From: Phytopseudomonas flavescens
GTDB taxonomy: Bacteria > Pseudomonadota > Gammaproteobacteria > Pseudomonadales > Pseudomonadaceae
DNA: 64,000 nucleotides
Assembly (NCBI RefSeq): GCF_900100535.1
Contig: NZ_FNDG01000007.1
Location: 225,911-289,910, forward strand
Direction of reading: 5' to 3'
In this document: piece after piece, positions 43,393 to 52,469 of the stretch
How positions within the stretch are numbered: position 1 is the stretch's first letter
Layout of the letters: every line of letters starts with the position of its first letter
Made by a program: the position numbers and the translations under genes
The notes under the pieces: model-generated
Told to the model about the DNA's origin: nothing
What the model saw: the letters and a program-made list of their open reading frames with translations, nothing else
The model's database searches: none

Positions 43393-43411
43393 GATAATGC
43401 CTCGCATTGTC
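43393..43411 (-). promoter_or_regulatory. Putative Fur box upstream of the fecIR-like pair
   Basis: GATAATGCCTCGCATTGTC matches 13 of 19 positions of the Fur consensus GATAATGATAATCATTATC, with near-perfect outer half-sites. It lies about 20 bases upstream of the sigma factor start. Confidence 0.6.
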
Positions 43412-43534
43412 ATTGCCGCGACGGTTCTTTGCAATGCCATGGGTCGGCGGGTGACGGCTGGCGGCCGTTAACCCGCAGGCACCGGCGCGGGATGTGCTGC
43501 TGACGGGCTGCGGTAAGCTCGCACCGGCAGTCAT

Positions 43535-44203
43535 TCACTGCGCGTAGGCGTATTCCCCGCCTTTGTCCAGCGCGCGCCGGTAGGCAGGGCGGGCGTGGAT
43601 ACGCTCGAGAAAGGCCGTCAGACGAGGACGACTGGTGTCCAGGCCCGCGCGTGCGGCGGCGGCTTCCAGGGGGAAGCTCATCTGGATATCGGCTGCGCTG
43701 AACTGCTCACCGGCGAACCAGGTGCTCTTGCCCAGCTCGTTTTCCAGGTAGTCGAGGTGCAACTGCAACTGTGGGGCGACGAAGGCGTTCCGGACCTTCT
43801 GCGCGATGCCACGGGCGATGGGTTTGACGAAGAACGGCATCGGGCTGTTTTCCACCTTGTCGAAGATCAGCTTGAGCAGCAGCGGCGGCATGGCCGAGCC
43901 TTCCGCATAGTGCAGCCAATAGGTGCAGCGCAGGCGCTCGGCGCTGTCGGCGGGGGGAAGCAGGTGCGGGCCGTAGCGGGTGGCGAGGTAGTCGATGATG
44001 GCGCCGGATTCGGCCAGGGTCAGGTCATCGTCGGTAACCACCGGCGACTTGCCCAGTGGGTGCACGGCGCGCAGCTCCGGCGGGGCCAGCAGGGTATTGG
44101 GGTCGCGCTGGTAACGCTGGATCCGGTACTCCAGGCCCAATTCCTCGAGCAGCCAGAGGATGCGCTGCGAGCGTGAGTTGTTCAGGTGGTGGACGGTGAT
44201 CAT
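43535..44203 (-). CDS. Glutathione S-transferase family protein
   Basis: This 222-residue protein has a thioredoxin-like N-terminal domain (MITVHHLNNSRSQRILWLLEELGLEY, glutathione-site segment LTLAESGAIIDYLATRYG) and an alpha-helical C-terminal domain (AGEQFSAADIQMSFPLEAA). The Asn-Ser-Arg-Ser segment holds the likely catalytic Ser, as in beta/theta-like GSTs. Substrate unknown. It lies upstream of the iron-signalling genes on the same strand but with a 162-base gap. Confidence 0.9.
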   Translation of the reverse strand: MITVHHLNNSRSQRILWLLEELGLEYRIQRYQRDPNTLLAPPELRAVHPLGKSPVVTDDDLTLAESGAIIDYLATRYGPHLLPPADSAERLRCTYWLHYAEGSAMPPLLLKLIFDKVENSPMPFFVKPIARGIAQKVRNAFVAPQLQLHLDYLENELGKSTWFAGEQFSAADIQMSFPLEAAAARAGLDTSRPRLTAFLERIHARPAYRRALDKGGEYAYAQ

Positions 44204-44319
44204 CGTGGCTCCTGGTCAAGGCAGGTTGAGCGATTGCCCGGTACGGCGGCCATTCAGGCCGACCGGCGGGTAGCCGTCAGGTTAGACGCGAACCTGTGGC
44301 GCTGCCGACAGGCGTTGCA

Positions 44320-45141
44320 TCAAGGCTTGAAGGCGCCGATGAAGATCGCCGGGTCGACCCGCGCGTCGTTGAGGCTGACGTTCCAGTGCAGGTGCGGCCC
44401 GGTGGCGCGGCCGGTAGCGCCGACCTTGCCGAGTACGCCGCCGCGTGGCAGTTCGTCGCCGACCTTCACGCCGATCTCCGACAGGTGGCAGAACATGCTG
44501 ATCAGGCCCTGGCCGTGGTCGACGAACACGGTCTTGCCGTTGAAGAAGTAGTCGCCCAGCAGAATCACCTTGCCGGCTGCCGGCGCCTTGATCGGCGTAC
44601 CGCGGTTGGCGGCGAAATCCAGCCCGGAGTGCGGATTGCGCTCCTCGCCATTGAAGAACCGGCGCAGCCCGAAGGGGCTCGACAGCGGGCCGCTGACCGG
44701 CTTGTCGAACAGCAGGTTGCTCGGTTGCCGCGGGCTGAACTGCCGGTAGGCGCGGGTCTGCTCGGCCAGCTCGCGCTCGATGCGTGCGAGGTTCTTGGCG
44801 TCGGGATTGACCTGCTGCTGGTTCTTGAGAGTGATGCGCTGCTCGACGTAGTGCTTGCTGCCGACCTGAAAACTCAGGCGCTGGCCGCTCGATTCGATCT
44901 GCTGTGCGCCGGGTTTGACGCTCAACGCAATGCCGACGATGGCGATCCAGCGTTGGCCCTCTTCATGCACCACCAGCACCGGCTTGCCCTGGTAGGTGGC
45001 GCGGGGCGCGGTGGGCGAGGTGCCCAGGTCGACCACCGCAACGCCACCGGGCACCGGCTTGTTCAGCAAGCGGCTGATGAAGCCTTCGGCGTGGCTGGGC
45101 AGGGCGAGGCAGAGGGTGAGCAGCAACAGCAGGGGACGCAT
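44320..45141 (-). CDS. M23-family murein endopeptidase, secreted
   Basis: This 273-residue protein has a signal peptide (MRPLLLLLTLCLALPSHA), a short N-terminal regulatory region and a LytM/M23 domain with all zinc and catalytic residues: His171 and Asp175 (HSGLDFAANRG), and His250 and His252 (GPHLHWNV). It would cut peptidoglycan cross-links in the periplasm. It lies 61 bases after xseA on the same strand and may be cotranscribed with it. Confidence 0.93.
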   Translation of the reverse strand: MRPLLLLLTLCLALPSHAEGFISRLLNKPVPGGVAVVDLGTSPTAPRATYQGKPVLVVHEEGQRWIAIVGIALSVKPGAQQIESSGQRLSFQVGSKHYVEQRITLKNQQQVNPDAKNLARIERELAEQTRAYRQFSPRQPSNLLFDKPVSGPLSSPFGLRRFFNGEERNPHSGLDFAANRGTPIKAPAAGKVILLGDYFFNGKTVFVDHGQGLISMFCHLSEIGVKVGDELPRGGVLGKVGATGRATGPHLHWNVSLNDARVDPAIFIGAFKP

Positions 45142-45202
45142 TGATTTTCCTTCTTATCGAGACGGGGAAACGCGCTGTCGGAGGGCGAGGGTGACCCGTT
45201 CC

Positions 45203-46582
45203 TCAATCCAGCAGCGAAAGCGTGACGGGCGCGACATGATTGTCCTCGACGCGTACGTCCAGTTCGCCTTCGCCCAGGCGTGCCTTGAGGCGTTGCCCGG
45301 GCTGGGTGGCGGCGGCGCTGCGGATGGCCCGGCCACGGTCGTCGAGCAGGATGCTGTAGCCGCGGCCGAGGGTCGCCAGCGGGCTGACCACGTGCAACGT
45401 CTGCATCTGGCTCTGCAGCAGCAGACGGCGGGCCTTGAGGCCTTCCTTCATGGCCCTTGGCAGACGCTCGGCGAGGCTGTCGAGGCGCTGGCGCAGCAGC
45501 GCGAGGTGACGTCCCGGATGCTGGCCGGCCAGGCGTGCCTGCAACTGCGCCAGCTGGTGGGCACGCTGATTGAGCTGCTGCGCATGGGCGCGGCGCAGGC
45601 GCATGTCGAGATCGTCGAGGCGCTGGGCCTGCTGGCGCAGCCGCTCACCCGGGTGGCGCATGCGCCGGGTCAGGCCGTCGAGGCGCATGCGTTCACGGGC
45701 CAGGCGGCCGTTGATGGCCAGGGTCAGGCGGCGCTGCAGCACCGTGACCCGTTGCACCAGGTCGTCGCTATGGGGTGCCAGCAGTTCGGCCGCGGCTGAC
45801 GGCGTAGGGGCGCGTACGTCGGCGACGAAATCGCTGATCGACACATCGGTCTCATGGCCGACCGCACTGACGATGGGCGTGACGCAGGCTGCCACGGCGC
45901 GGGCCACGGCTTCTTCGTTGAAGCACCAGAGGTCTTCCAGGGAACCGCCGCCACGGGCCAGGATCAGCGCATCGAAGCCCTGGGCATCCGCCAGCTTCAA
46001 GGCGCGCACGATCTGCGCCGTGGCCTCGCGACCCTGCACGGCGGTGGGGATCAGGCTCAGTTCGACCTGGGGGGCGCGGCGGCGAAACACGCTGATGATG
46101 TCGCGGATCACCGCGCCGGTGGGCGAGCTGACGATGCCGATGCGTCGTGGGTGCGCGGGCAACGCCCGTTTGCCTTCGCTGGCGAACAGCCCCTCGGCCC
46201 CCAGCTTTTCCTTCAGCGCCTCGAAGGCCAGGCGCAGCGCGCCGTCGCCGGCCGGCTCCACGGTATCGAGAATCAGCTGATAGTCGCCACGGCCCTCGAA
46301 CAGCGAGACCTTGCCGCGTACCTTGACCGCCAGGCCGTCACGCAGTGCCTGGCGTACCCGCGCAGCATTCTGCCGGAACAGCGCACAGCGCACCTGGGCC
46401 TGGCTGTCCTTGAGGGTGAAGTAGACATGCCCGGAGGCCGGTCGCGCCAGGTTGGAAATCTCGCCCTCCACCCAGATACCGCCGAAGACATCTTCGAGCA
46501 GCAGGCGCGCACGGTTGTTGAGCTGGCTGACGCTGAGCACCTCGCGGTCGAGGTTCAGGCGTTGGAACGGGTCTTTGATCAT
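45203..46582 (-). CDS. xseA: Exodeoxyribonuclease VII large subunit
   Basis: This protein of about 459 residues has an N-terminal OB-fold (LSVSQLNNRARLLLEDVFGGIWVEGEISN), the catalytic core motifs (RRIGIVSSPTGAVIRDI, ILARGGGSLEDLWCFNEEAVARAV, VSAVGHETDVSISDFVADVRAPTPSAAAE) and a long C-terminal coiled coil. With XseB it degrades single-stranded DNA in both directions. Starts at 46594 and 46591 are also possible; I chose MIKDPFQRL, the usual Pseudomonas N terminus, at 46582. Confidence 0.95.
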   Translation of the reverse strand: MIKDPFQRLNLDREVLSVSQLNNRARLLLEDVFGGIWVEGEISNLARPASGHVYFTLKDSQAQVRCALFRQNAARVRQALRDGLAVKVRGKVSLFEGRGDYQLILDTVEPAGDGALRLAFEALKEKLGAEGLFASEGKRALPAHPRRIGIVSSPTGAVIRDIISVFRRRAPQVELSLIPTAVQGREATAQIVRALKLADAQGFDALILARGGGSLEDLWCFNEEAVARAVAACVTPIVSAVGHETDVSISDFVADVRAPTPSAAAELLAPHSDDLVQRVTVLQRRLTLAINGRLARERMRLDGLTRRMRHPGERLRQQAQRLDDLDMRLRRAHAQQLNQRAHQLAQLQARLAGQHPGRHLALLRQRLDSLAERLPRAMKEGLKARRLLLQSQMQTLHVVSPLATLGRGYSILLDDRGRAIRSAAATQPGQRLKARLGEGELDVRVEDNHVAPVTLSLLD

Positions 46583-46703
46583 GGGCGGCATCATAAGCCG
46601 AGGCGCGTGTGGCCGAAACCGTGCGTCATCAAATGAAGCGGATACGCCAGTCTTCGACGCGACGTCGCTGCAGTTGCAGCGGGCTCTGGAGTATCATCGG
46701 CAT

Positions 46704-46722
46704 GCAAATGATAATCCTCCGC
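46704..46722 (+). promoter_or_regulatory. Putative Fur box upstream of the two-component system
   Basis: GCAAATGATAATCCTCCGC matches 13 of 19 positions of the Fur consensus, including an unbroken AATGATAATC. It lies 44-62 bases before the response regulator ATG and could also affect xseA. Confidence 0.5.
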
Positions 46723-46765
46723 ACAGGTGGCCTGCTCGCTCAGGCTGCGACTGCCCCGAGCCATC

Positions 46766-47518
46766 ATGAATCCGACTTCTCCGCTCCCCGCACCGCGTGT
46801 TCTGGTGGTCGACGACCACCGCAAGATTCGCGAGCCGCTGGCCGTTTACCTGCGCAAGCACGCCTTCGACGTGCGTACCGCGGAAAGCGCCGAAGGCATG
46901 TGGCAGTTGCTCGACGGGCAGCCGTTCGACGTGGTGGTGCTGGATGTGATGTTGCCCGACGGCGATGGCTTCGAGCTGTGCAGCCGCCTGCACCGGCGCA
47001 ACGGCGTACCGGTGATCCTGCTGACCGCCCGCGATGCCATCAGCGACCGTATCCGCGGGCTGGACCTGGGCGCCGATGATTACCTGACCAAGCCCTTTGA
47101 ACCACGTGAGCTGGTGGCACGCCTGCACAGCGTGCTGCGGCGGCGTGGCCGCGGCGCCGGCGAACCGGCCCCCCTCGAGCCAGCGCCACGGCCACTGGTC
47201 CGTCACTACCGGTTCGCCGGCCTGGCGTTCGCCAGCGGTAGCGGCAGCCTGAGCGACGGCAGCGGGCAGTCGACCCGCCTGAGCACGGCGGAAGGCCGTT
47301 TGCTGCAGGTCTTCCTCGACCACCCGAACCAGCTTTTGGATCGCGCCCGACTGATCGACCTGACGGCCCGCCCGGACAGCGATGTGTTCGACCGTACCAT
47401 CGACCGCCAGGTCAGCCGCCTGCGTCGCAAGCTGACCGACAGCGCCGGCTGTGACGACCTGCTGCGTACCGTGTGGGGCGGCGGTTACATGTTGGTGGCG
47501 GACGTGACGCGTTCATGA
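46766..47518 (+). CDS. OmpR-family response regulator
   Basis: This 250-residue protein has a receiver domain (phospho-acceptor Asp60 in VVVLDVMLPDGDG, conserved Lys109 in YLTKPFEP) and a C-terminal winged helix (STAEGRLLQVFLDHPNQLLDRARLIDL, DRTIDRQVSRLRRKL). A linker rich in Gly/Ser lies between the domains. Translation is coupled to the kinase gene (ATGA overlap). The Fur-like site upstream suggests an iron-linked stimulus, as for PfeR/PirR-type regulators; this is inferred. Confidence 0.93.
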   Translation: MNPTSPLPAPRVLVVDDHRKIREPLAVYLRKHAFDVRTAESAEGMWQLLDGQPFDVVVLDVMLPDGDGFELCSRLHRRNGVPVILLTARDAISDRIRGLDLGADDYLTKPFEPRELVARLHSVLRRRGRGAGEPAPLEPAPRPLVRHYRFAGLAFASGSGSLSDGSGQSTRLSTAEGRLLQVFLDHPNQLLDRARLIDLTARPDSDVFDRTIDRQVSRLRRKLTDSAGCDDLLRTVWGGGYMLVADVTRS

Positions 47519-48873
47519 GTCTATTGTCGCGGCTGTGGCCGCAGCGGCTGGTTCATCAGCTGGCGGTGTTGCTGATCCTTGCGTTGCTGGCTTCCCACGG
47601 CATTGCCGTCCTGCTGCTGCAGCGCACCGGCGCACTGGTGCATCCGCTGTCCCGCGCCCAGGTACTGGAGCGACTTGGCACCGCTTACCAGGCGGCAGTG
47701 CAGCTGAATCCGCACGATGGCGAGCGCTTGCTGATGTCGCTGGGCGGTGTCCAGGCGCGTTTCTGGATCGCCGCCGAGGCGGATGTTCCGCGCTTCGAGA
47801 TGCATCCGGAAGAGCGCCGCCTGACCCTCGAGTTGGCCAATGAACTGCGGGTTGCCGCAGGGCTGATCCACATGCAGCTCGAACGCATCGGCGGCGGGCC
47901 GGCGCGCGTGGGAGTGCTGAGCCCTGCCGGCTGGGAGTCGTTGCGCCTGCGCAGCAGCATCCGCTTGCCATCGGGGCGCTACCTCAATGCGCTGCAGCAT
48001 CCGTCGGGCGCTTATGAGTGGGGGCGCCTGCTGGCGTATGCCCTGCCAGTGAGCATCGTGCCGATCCTGTTGATCCTGCTGTTCTTCGTGGCCCGCGTGG
48101 TACGCCCGTTCAGGACGCTGGCCGCCGCCACCGAACGCATCAGCCGCGGCGAGCGGGTCGCCGCCCTTTCGTTGTCCGGCCCGCGCGAGGCTCGGGAGCT
48201 GAGCCAGGCGTTCAACCTGATGCAGGAGCGCCTGGCGCGGCACGTCGAAGGGCGCACGCGGATGTTCGCGGCGCTGAGCCACGACCTCAACACGCCTCTC
48301 ACTGAACTGCGCCTGCAACTGGAACTGCTCGATGACGGTCCCTTGCGTGACGACTTGCTCGACAGCCTCGACGAGTTGCGCGCCATGGTCGCCGAGACGC
48401 TGGGCTTCATCCGCGACGATGCCGTGCAGGAGGCCACGGTACGCCTGTCGCTGAGCGGCCTGCTCGATGACCTGGCGCGGCGTTATCGCACCTTGGGGCG
48501 GCCGGTCAATTGGCAGCCGGGGCCCGAGGTGTTTTGCCGTTGCCGCCCGCTGGCGCTCAAGCGGGCGCTCACCAACCTGATCGACAACGCCCTGCAACAT
48601 GGGGGGGACGCCGTGATCAGCCTGGAAACTAGCGCAACGGGCGAGATAAGCCTGGAGGTCCTCGACCATGGGCCGGGCATCGATCCGGCGCGACTGGAAC
48701 AGGTATTCGAGCCGTTCGTGCAGTTGAATGCAGAGAAAGGCGCGAGGGGGCTGGGCCTCGGGCTGGCCATCGCGCGTGCTTGCGTGCACGCCCACGGCGG
48801 CGAGCTGACCCTGGAGAATCGCCCGCCTGCCGGCCTGTGCGCGGTGGTGCGTCTGCCGGCGGAGGGTTGTTGA
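47515..48873 (+). CDS. Sensor histidine kinase partner
   Basis: This 452-residue inner-membrane kinase has helix 1 (LAVLLILALLASHGIAVLLLQ), a periplasmic sensor region of about 140 residues, helix 2 (LAYALPVSIVPILLILLFFVARVV), HAMP, a HisKA domain with His256 (FAALSHDLNTPL) and an HATPase domain (NLIDNALQHGG, VLDHGPGID, GLGLGLAIARA). All catalytic boxes are intact. The signal is unknown; the TonB receptor 3.6 kb downstream could be a target. Confidence 0.93.
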   Translation: MSLLSRLWPQRLVHQLAVLLILALLASHGIAVLLLQRTGALVHPLSRAQVLERLGTAYQAAVQLNPHDGERLLMSLGGVQARFWIAAEADVPRFEMHPEERRLTLELANELRVAAGLIHMQLERIGGGPARVGVLSPAGWESLRLRSSIRLPSGRYLNALQHPSGAYEWGRLLAYALPVSIVPILLILLFFVARVVRPFRTLAAATERISRGERVAALSLSGPREARELSQAFNLMQERLARHVEGRTRMFAALSHDLNTPLTELRLQLELLDDGPLRDDLLDSLDELRAMVAETLGFIRDDAVQEATVRLSLSGLLDDLARRYRTLGRPVNWQPGPEVFCRCRPLALKRALTNLIDNALQHGGDAVISLETSATGEISLEVLDHGPGIDPARLEQVFEPFVQLNAEKGARGLGLGLAIARACVHAHGGELTLENRPPAGLCAVVRLPAEGC

Positions 48874-48962
48874 TTCGATAGATTCATCGCACCGCGCCCG
48901 CTCCGTAGCCTGGCGTAGAGCGAAGCTAAACCCAGGGCGCTATCTCGCTGACATTGATGCGC

Positions 48963-49862
48963 TCAGCCATGGTTTTCGGCCTTGAGGAAATCCACGAATG
49001 CCCTGAGTGGCGAGGGCACGTGGCGGCGGTCGTTGTAATACAGGTAGGGGCCATCGAATGCCTGCCACCAGCCTTCCAGTACCGGCACCAGGGTCCCCTG
49101 TGCGAACAGCGGCCCGAGGTATTCTTCGAAGGTGTAGATGATCCCCACGCCGCCGATGGCGGCGCCCACTTCCAGGTCCTGGGACGAGGAAAGCAGCGGC
49201 CCCTGCGGCGCTACGCGCACGGTGGCGCCGTCCTTTTCGAACTCCCAGACACCCAGCTTGCCGCTCTCGAAACGATGACCGATCAGCCGGTGGTCGAGCA
49301 GGTCGCGGGGATGCAGCGGCGTGCCGTTTTTCGCCAGATAGGCGGGGGATGCGGCGGCCACGAAGCGCTGCCGCCGCGGCCCGATGGGCACCGCGATCAT
49401 GTCCTTGGCGACGCTTTCTTGGTAGCGAACCCCCGCGTCGTAGCCGGCAGCGATAACGTCGATGAAGGTGTTATCCATCGCCACTTCCACGCTCACGCCG
49501 GGATAGCGCTGCAGAAAAGCGGGGATCATCTGCGGCAGCACGAAACGGGCGATCGGCACCGGGACGTTGAGGCGCAGCGTGCCGACCGGGTGTAGCGCAT
49601 CGTCGTCGAGGTCACTGAAGGCGGCGCCGATTTCGTCGAGGGCAGGGCGCAGCCTCTCCAGCAGGCGGGCACCCACTTCCGTGGGAGATACGCTGCGAGT
49701 CGTGCGGTTGAGCAGCCTGACGCCCAGGTCGCTTTCCAGCCGGCGCACGCAATCGCTGATCGAGGACGCCGGCATGCCGCGCTTCTGCGCTGCAATCCGG
49801 AAGCCACCGGCCTCTACCACTGCAGCGAACAGGGCGACATCCGTCAGGTTGGGCTGGCGCAT
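48963..49862 (-). CDS. LysR-family transcriptional regulator
   Basis: This 299-residue regulator has an N-terminal HTH (VALFAAVVEAGGFRIAAQKRGMPASSISDCVRRLE) and an effector domain of the CrgA/AphB-like group. It is divergent from a short-chain dehydrogenase gene with a 159-base gap, the classical arrangement for LysR control of the neighbour. Confidence 0.92.
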   Translation of the reverse strand: MRQPNLTDVALFAAVVEAGGFRIAAQKRGMPASSISDCVRRLESDLGVRLLNRTTRSVSPTEVGARLLERLRPALDEIGAAFSDLDDDALHPVGTLRLNVPVPIARFVLPQMIPAFLQRYPGVSVEVAMDNTFIDVIAAGYDAGVRYQESVAKDMIAVPIGPRRQRFVAAASPAYLAKNGTPLHPRDLLDHRLIGHRFESGKLGVWEFEKDGATVRVAPQGPLLSSSQDLEVGAAIGGVGIIYTFEEYLGPLFAQGTLVPVLEGWWQAFDGPYLYYNDRRHVPSPLRAFVDFLKAENHG

Positions 49863-50021
49863 GGCCGGACTCCAGAAAGGAAAACTGGATTGTACGAGTG
49901 GCCGTACATAGCGTCCATTTTTATACGGCTTATCGCGGGTAATCCACGGGTGAACAATGCGTCACGTCGACGTGCCGCCTTGCCGTGGTCGTCGGATCAT
50001 TCCCTACGTGAGGATCGAACC

Positions 50022-51071
50022 ATGACAGAGACAACCCTGCGGATGGCTTCCATAAGCGCCGCCAGCGCTGCCTGGCGCAAAGGCCTGGCGACCATTGGGC
50101 TGGCCCTGAGTTGCGTGCTGGAAGCTGGCATGAGCAGTGCACAGAGTCAGCCGAAGCCCGACTGGAGCCTGTCGGATATGCCGTCGCAGAGCGGGCGTAT
50201 CTTTCTGGTCACCGGCGGTACCAGCGGCATGGGCTATGAAGATGCCAAGGCGCTGGCAGCGGCGGGTGCCGAGGTGGTGATTGCCGCACGCAACCCCGAG
50301 CGCGGCAAAGAAGCTATCGCCCGCATCAAGCAGGAAGTTCGTGGTGCTCAGGTGCAGTTCGAGGCGGTCGATCTGGCTGACCTGGCGTCGGTCAAGGCGC
50401 TGGGCGAACGCCTCAATGCGACCTTGCCGCGCCTCGATGGGCTGATCAACAACGCCGCCATCATGGCGCCGCCAGAGCGTGCCACGTCGGCCGATGGCTT
50501 CGAGCTGCAACTGGCCACCAATTACCTGGGGCACTTCGCCCTGACCGGCCATGTGCTGCCGTTGCTGCGCAATAGCGATTCCCCGCGGGTGGTGACCCTG
50601 GCCAGCATCGCGGTCGCCCGGGGCCGTATCGACTTCGCGGACCTGCAATCCGAGCAGGCCTACAACCCCTATGCGTCCTATGCCCAGTCCAAGCTGGCGG
50701 TGCTGATCTGGGCCTTCGAGCTGCAACGCCGCAGCCAGGCGCAGGGTTGGGGTATCCAGAGCATTGCCGCGCATCCGGGGGTTGCCGTGACCGAGCTGAT
50801 CGAGCGTGGCCCGGGGCTGGACAGCGACTTCGGACGCAACTGGGCCAAGGACCGCGAGCGCTATCACTCCGCCGCCCAGGGGGCATTGTCGACCCTGTAC
50901 GCGGCCACCGCGCCCGCCGCCCAGGGTGGTGCCTACTATGGGCCGACCGGTGAAGAGGAGAAACGCGGGCCGCTGGGCCTGGCCAGCGTTCCTGATGCCG
51001 CCAGGGATGCTGTTGCGGCGGCCCGTCTGTGGCAGGTTGCCGAGCAGTTGACCGGTGTCGCCTACCGGTGA
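50022..51071 (+). CDS. Short-chain dehydrogenase/reductase with signal-like N-terminal extension
   Basis: This 349-residue SDR resembles the retinol dehydrogenase-like subgroup. It has cofactor motif GGTSGMG (residues 65-71), NNAAIMAP, and the active-site Tyr-x3-Lys in YASYAQSKLAVL. About 55 residues precede the Rossmann fold: a basic patch (WRK), a hydrophobic stretch (LATIGLALSCVLEAG) and MSSAQSQ, which looks like a signal peptide. GAGGA before ATG 50022 supports the long form. It is divergent from a LysR gene. The substrate is unknown. Confidence 0.87.
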   Translation: MTETTLRMASISAASAAWRKGLATIGLALSCVLEAGMSSAQSQPKPDWSLSDMPSQSGRIFLVTGGTSGMGYEDAKALAAAGAEVVIAARNPERGKEAIARIKQEVRGAQVQFEAVDLADLASVKALGERLNATLPRLDGLINNAAIMAPPERATSADGFELQLATNYLGHFALTGHVLPLLRNSDSPRVVTLASIAVARGRIDFADLQSEQAYNPYASYAQSKLAVLIWAFELQRRSQAQGWGIQSIAAHPGVAVTELIERGPGLDSDFGRNWAKDRERYHSAAQGALSTLYAATAPAAQGGAYYGPTGEEEKRGPLGLASVPDAARDAVAAARLWQVAEQLTGVAYR

Positions 51072-51093
51072 GCCCCGTGGCAGGAGTGTCATC

Positions 51094-52434
51094 ATGTTCT
51101 CAGCAACCCTGACGCGGCGCCTCGGCGCTGCCATCAACGCCGAACGCCACGAGCTGAATCCCGCGCTTGCGGGGTTCGCCCTGTTTTTCTGTCTGTTCTC
51201 CGGCTATTTCATGCTGCGGCCCATTCGCGAGTCGATGGGCATCATGGCCGGTATCGACAACCTGCAATGGCTGTTCACCGCGACATTCTTGGTCATGCTG
51301 GTGGCCGTGCCGTCGTTCGCCTGGCTCAGTTCACGGGTGCCGCGTATCCACTTCGTGGATTGGGTCTACGGGTTCTTTTGCCTGAACTTGCTGGCCTTCG
51401 CCGGGCTGTTTCAGCTCGCTGACGACAACGTCTGGCTGGCGCGGGTGTTCTACGTGTGGATCTCGGTCTACAACCTGTTCGTGGTGTCGGTGGCCTGGAG
51501 CCTGATGGCCGATGTGTTCGACGGGCGCCAGGCCAAGCGGCTGTTCGCCTTCATCGCTGCCGGCGCCAGTGTCGGCGGCCTGGTCGGGCCGGCGATGAGC
51601 GCGCTGCTGGTCGGCATCGTCGGCCAGTCCGGCTTGGTCCTGCTGGCAGGGGCACTGCTCGGCATCGCCCTGGCGCTCAAGGCACCGCTGATGCGCTGGC
51701 GGGAAGTCGGCGGAGCCGGCAGGCCGGGTGCTGCACCTACGGAGAGCACCCGCAAACCGGTGACGGGCAATCCGTTCAGCGGCCTGACCCGGGTATTGCA
51801 ATCGCCTTACCTGCTGGCGATCGCCGGGTTCGTGGTGCTGCTCGCCAGCGTGACGACCTTTCTGTACTTCGAGCAGGCGCGCCTGGTGGCCGAGCGCTTT
51901 CCTGGCCGCGAGGCGCAGATCCGGGTATTCGGCATCATCGATGTGATCGTGCAGGCCGGTGCCTTGCTGTCCCAGGTATTCATCACCGGGCGCATCGCTC
52001 AGAAAATGGGCGTGCGCATGCTGCTGGCGATCGTGCCGACGCTGGTCTGCGTGGGTTTCATCGGGCTCGCCCTGGCGCCGACCTTCGCCATGCTGGCAGC
52101 GCTGATGATCGTCAGGCGCATCGGTGAGTACGCCTTCGTCAGGCCTGGCCGGGAAATGCTCTTCGCCCCGCTGGATGCCGAGAGCAAATACAAGGCGAAG
52201 GGCTTTATCGACACGGTCGTCTATCGGGCTGGCGATGCGATCAGCGGCTGGCTGAAGAGTGGCCTGGACCTGCTCGGCCAGGGCGCGGTTCTGGTAGCGC
52301 TGGCAGGCGCTGTCTGTGCCTTGGTCTGGGGAGCGCTCGGCTGGTACCTGGGCAGGCAGGCCGACGAACTGGGCAGGCGTGCTACGCCTGAGGCGAAAGA
52401 GGGTACGAAGGTGGTGCTCGTCAGTCACTCGTGA
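51094..52434 (+). CDS. NTP/NDP exchange transporter-like MFS carrier
   Basis: This 446-residue membrane protein has about twelve helices. Segments such as FFCLFSGYFMLRPIRESMG, KRLFAFIAAGASVGGLVGP and EYAFVRPGREMLFAPLDAESKYKAKGFIDTVVYRAGD are typical of the bacterial ATP:ADP-antiporter-like MFS group found in free-living bacteria. The true substrate is not established. ATG 51094 has CAGGAG upstream. It lies 22 bases after the SDR gene, in one probable operon. Confidence 0.82.
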   Translation: MFSATLTRRLGAAINAERHELNPALAGFALFFCLFSGYFMLRPIRESMGIMAGIDNLQWLFTATFLVMLVAVPSFAWLSSRVPRIHFVDWVYGFFCLNLLAFAGLFQLADDNVWLARVFYVWISVYNLFVVSVAWSLMADVFDGRQAKRLFAFIAAGASVGGLVGPAMSALLVGIVGQSGLVLLAGALLGIALALKAPLMRWREVGGAGRPGAAPTESTRKPVTGNPFSGLTRVLQSPYLLAIAGFVVLLASVTTFLYFEQARLVAERFPGREAQIRVFGIIDVIVQAGALLSQVFITGRIAQKMGVRMLLAIVPTLVCVGFIGLALAPTFAMLAALMIVRRIGEYAFVRPGREMLFAPLDAESKYKAKGFIDTVVYRAGDAISGWLKSGLDLLGQGAVLVALAGAVCALVWGALGWYLGRQADELGRRATPEAKEGTKVVLVSHS

Positions 52435-52463
52435 CCGTTCCCACGCGGAGCGTGGGAACGGTC
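52433..52463. repeat. 14-bp-stem palindrome (GTTCCCACGC family)
   Basis: GACCGTTCCCACGC (52433-52446) pairs perfectly with GCGTGGGAACGGTC (52450-52463), loop GGA. It overlaps the transporter stop codon and lies 6 bases from the end of the convergent receptor gene, so it probably blocks read-through both ways. Decayed copies lie at 23141-23163 and 27029-27053. Confidence 0.85.
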
Positions 52464-52469
52464 AGGTCA

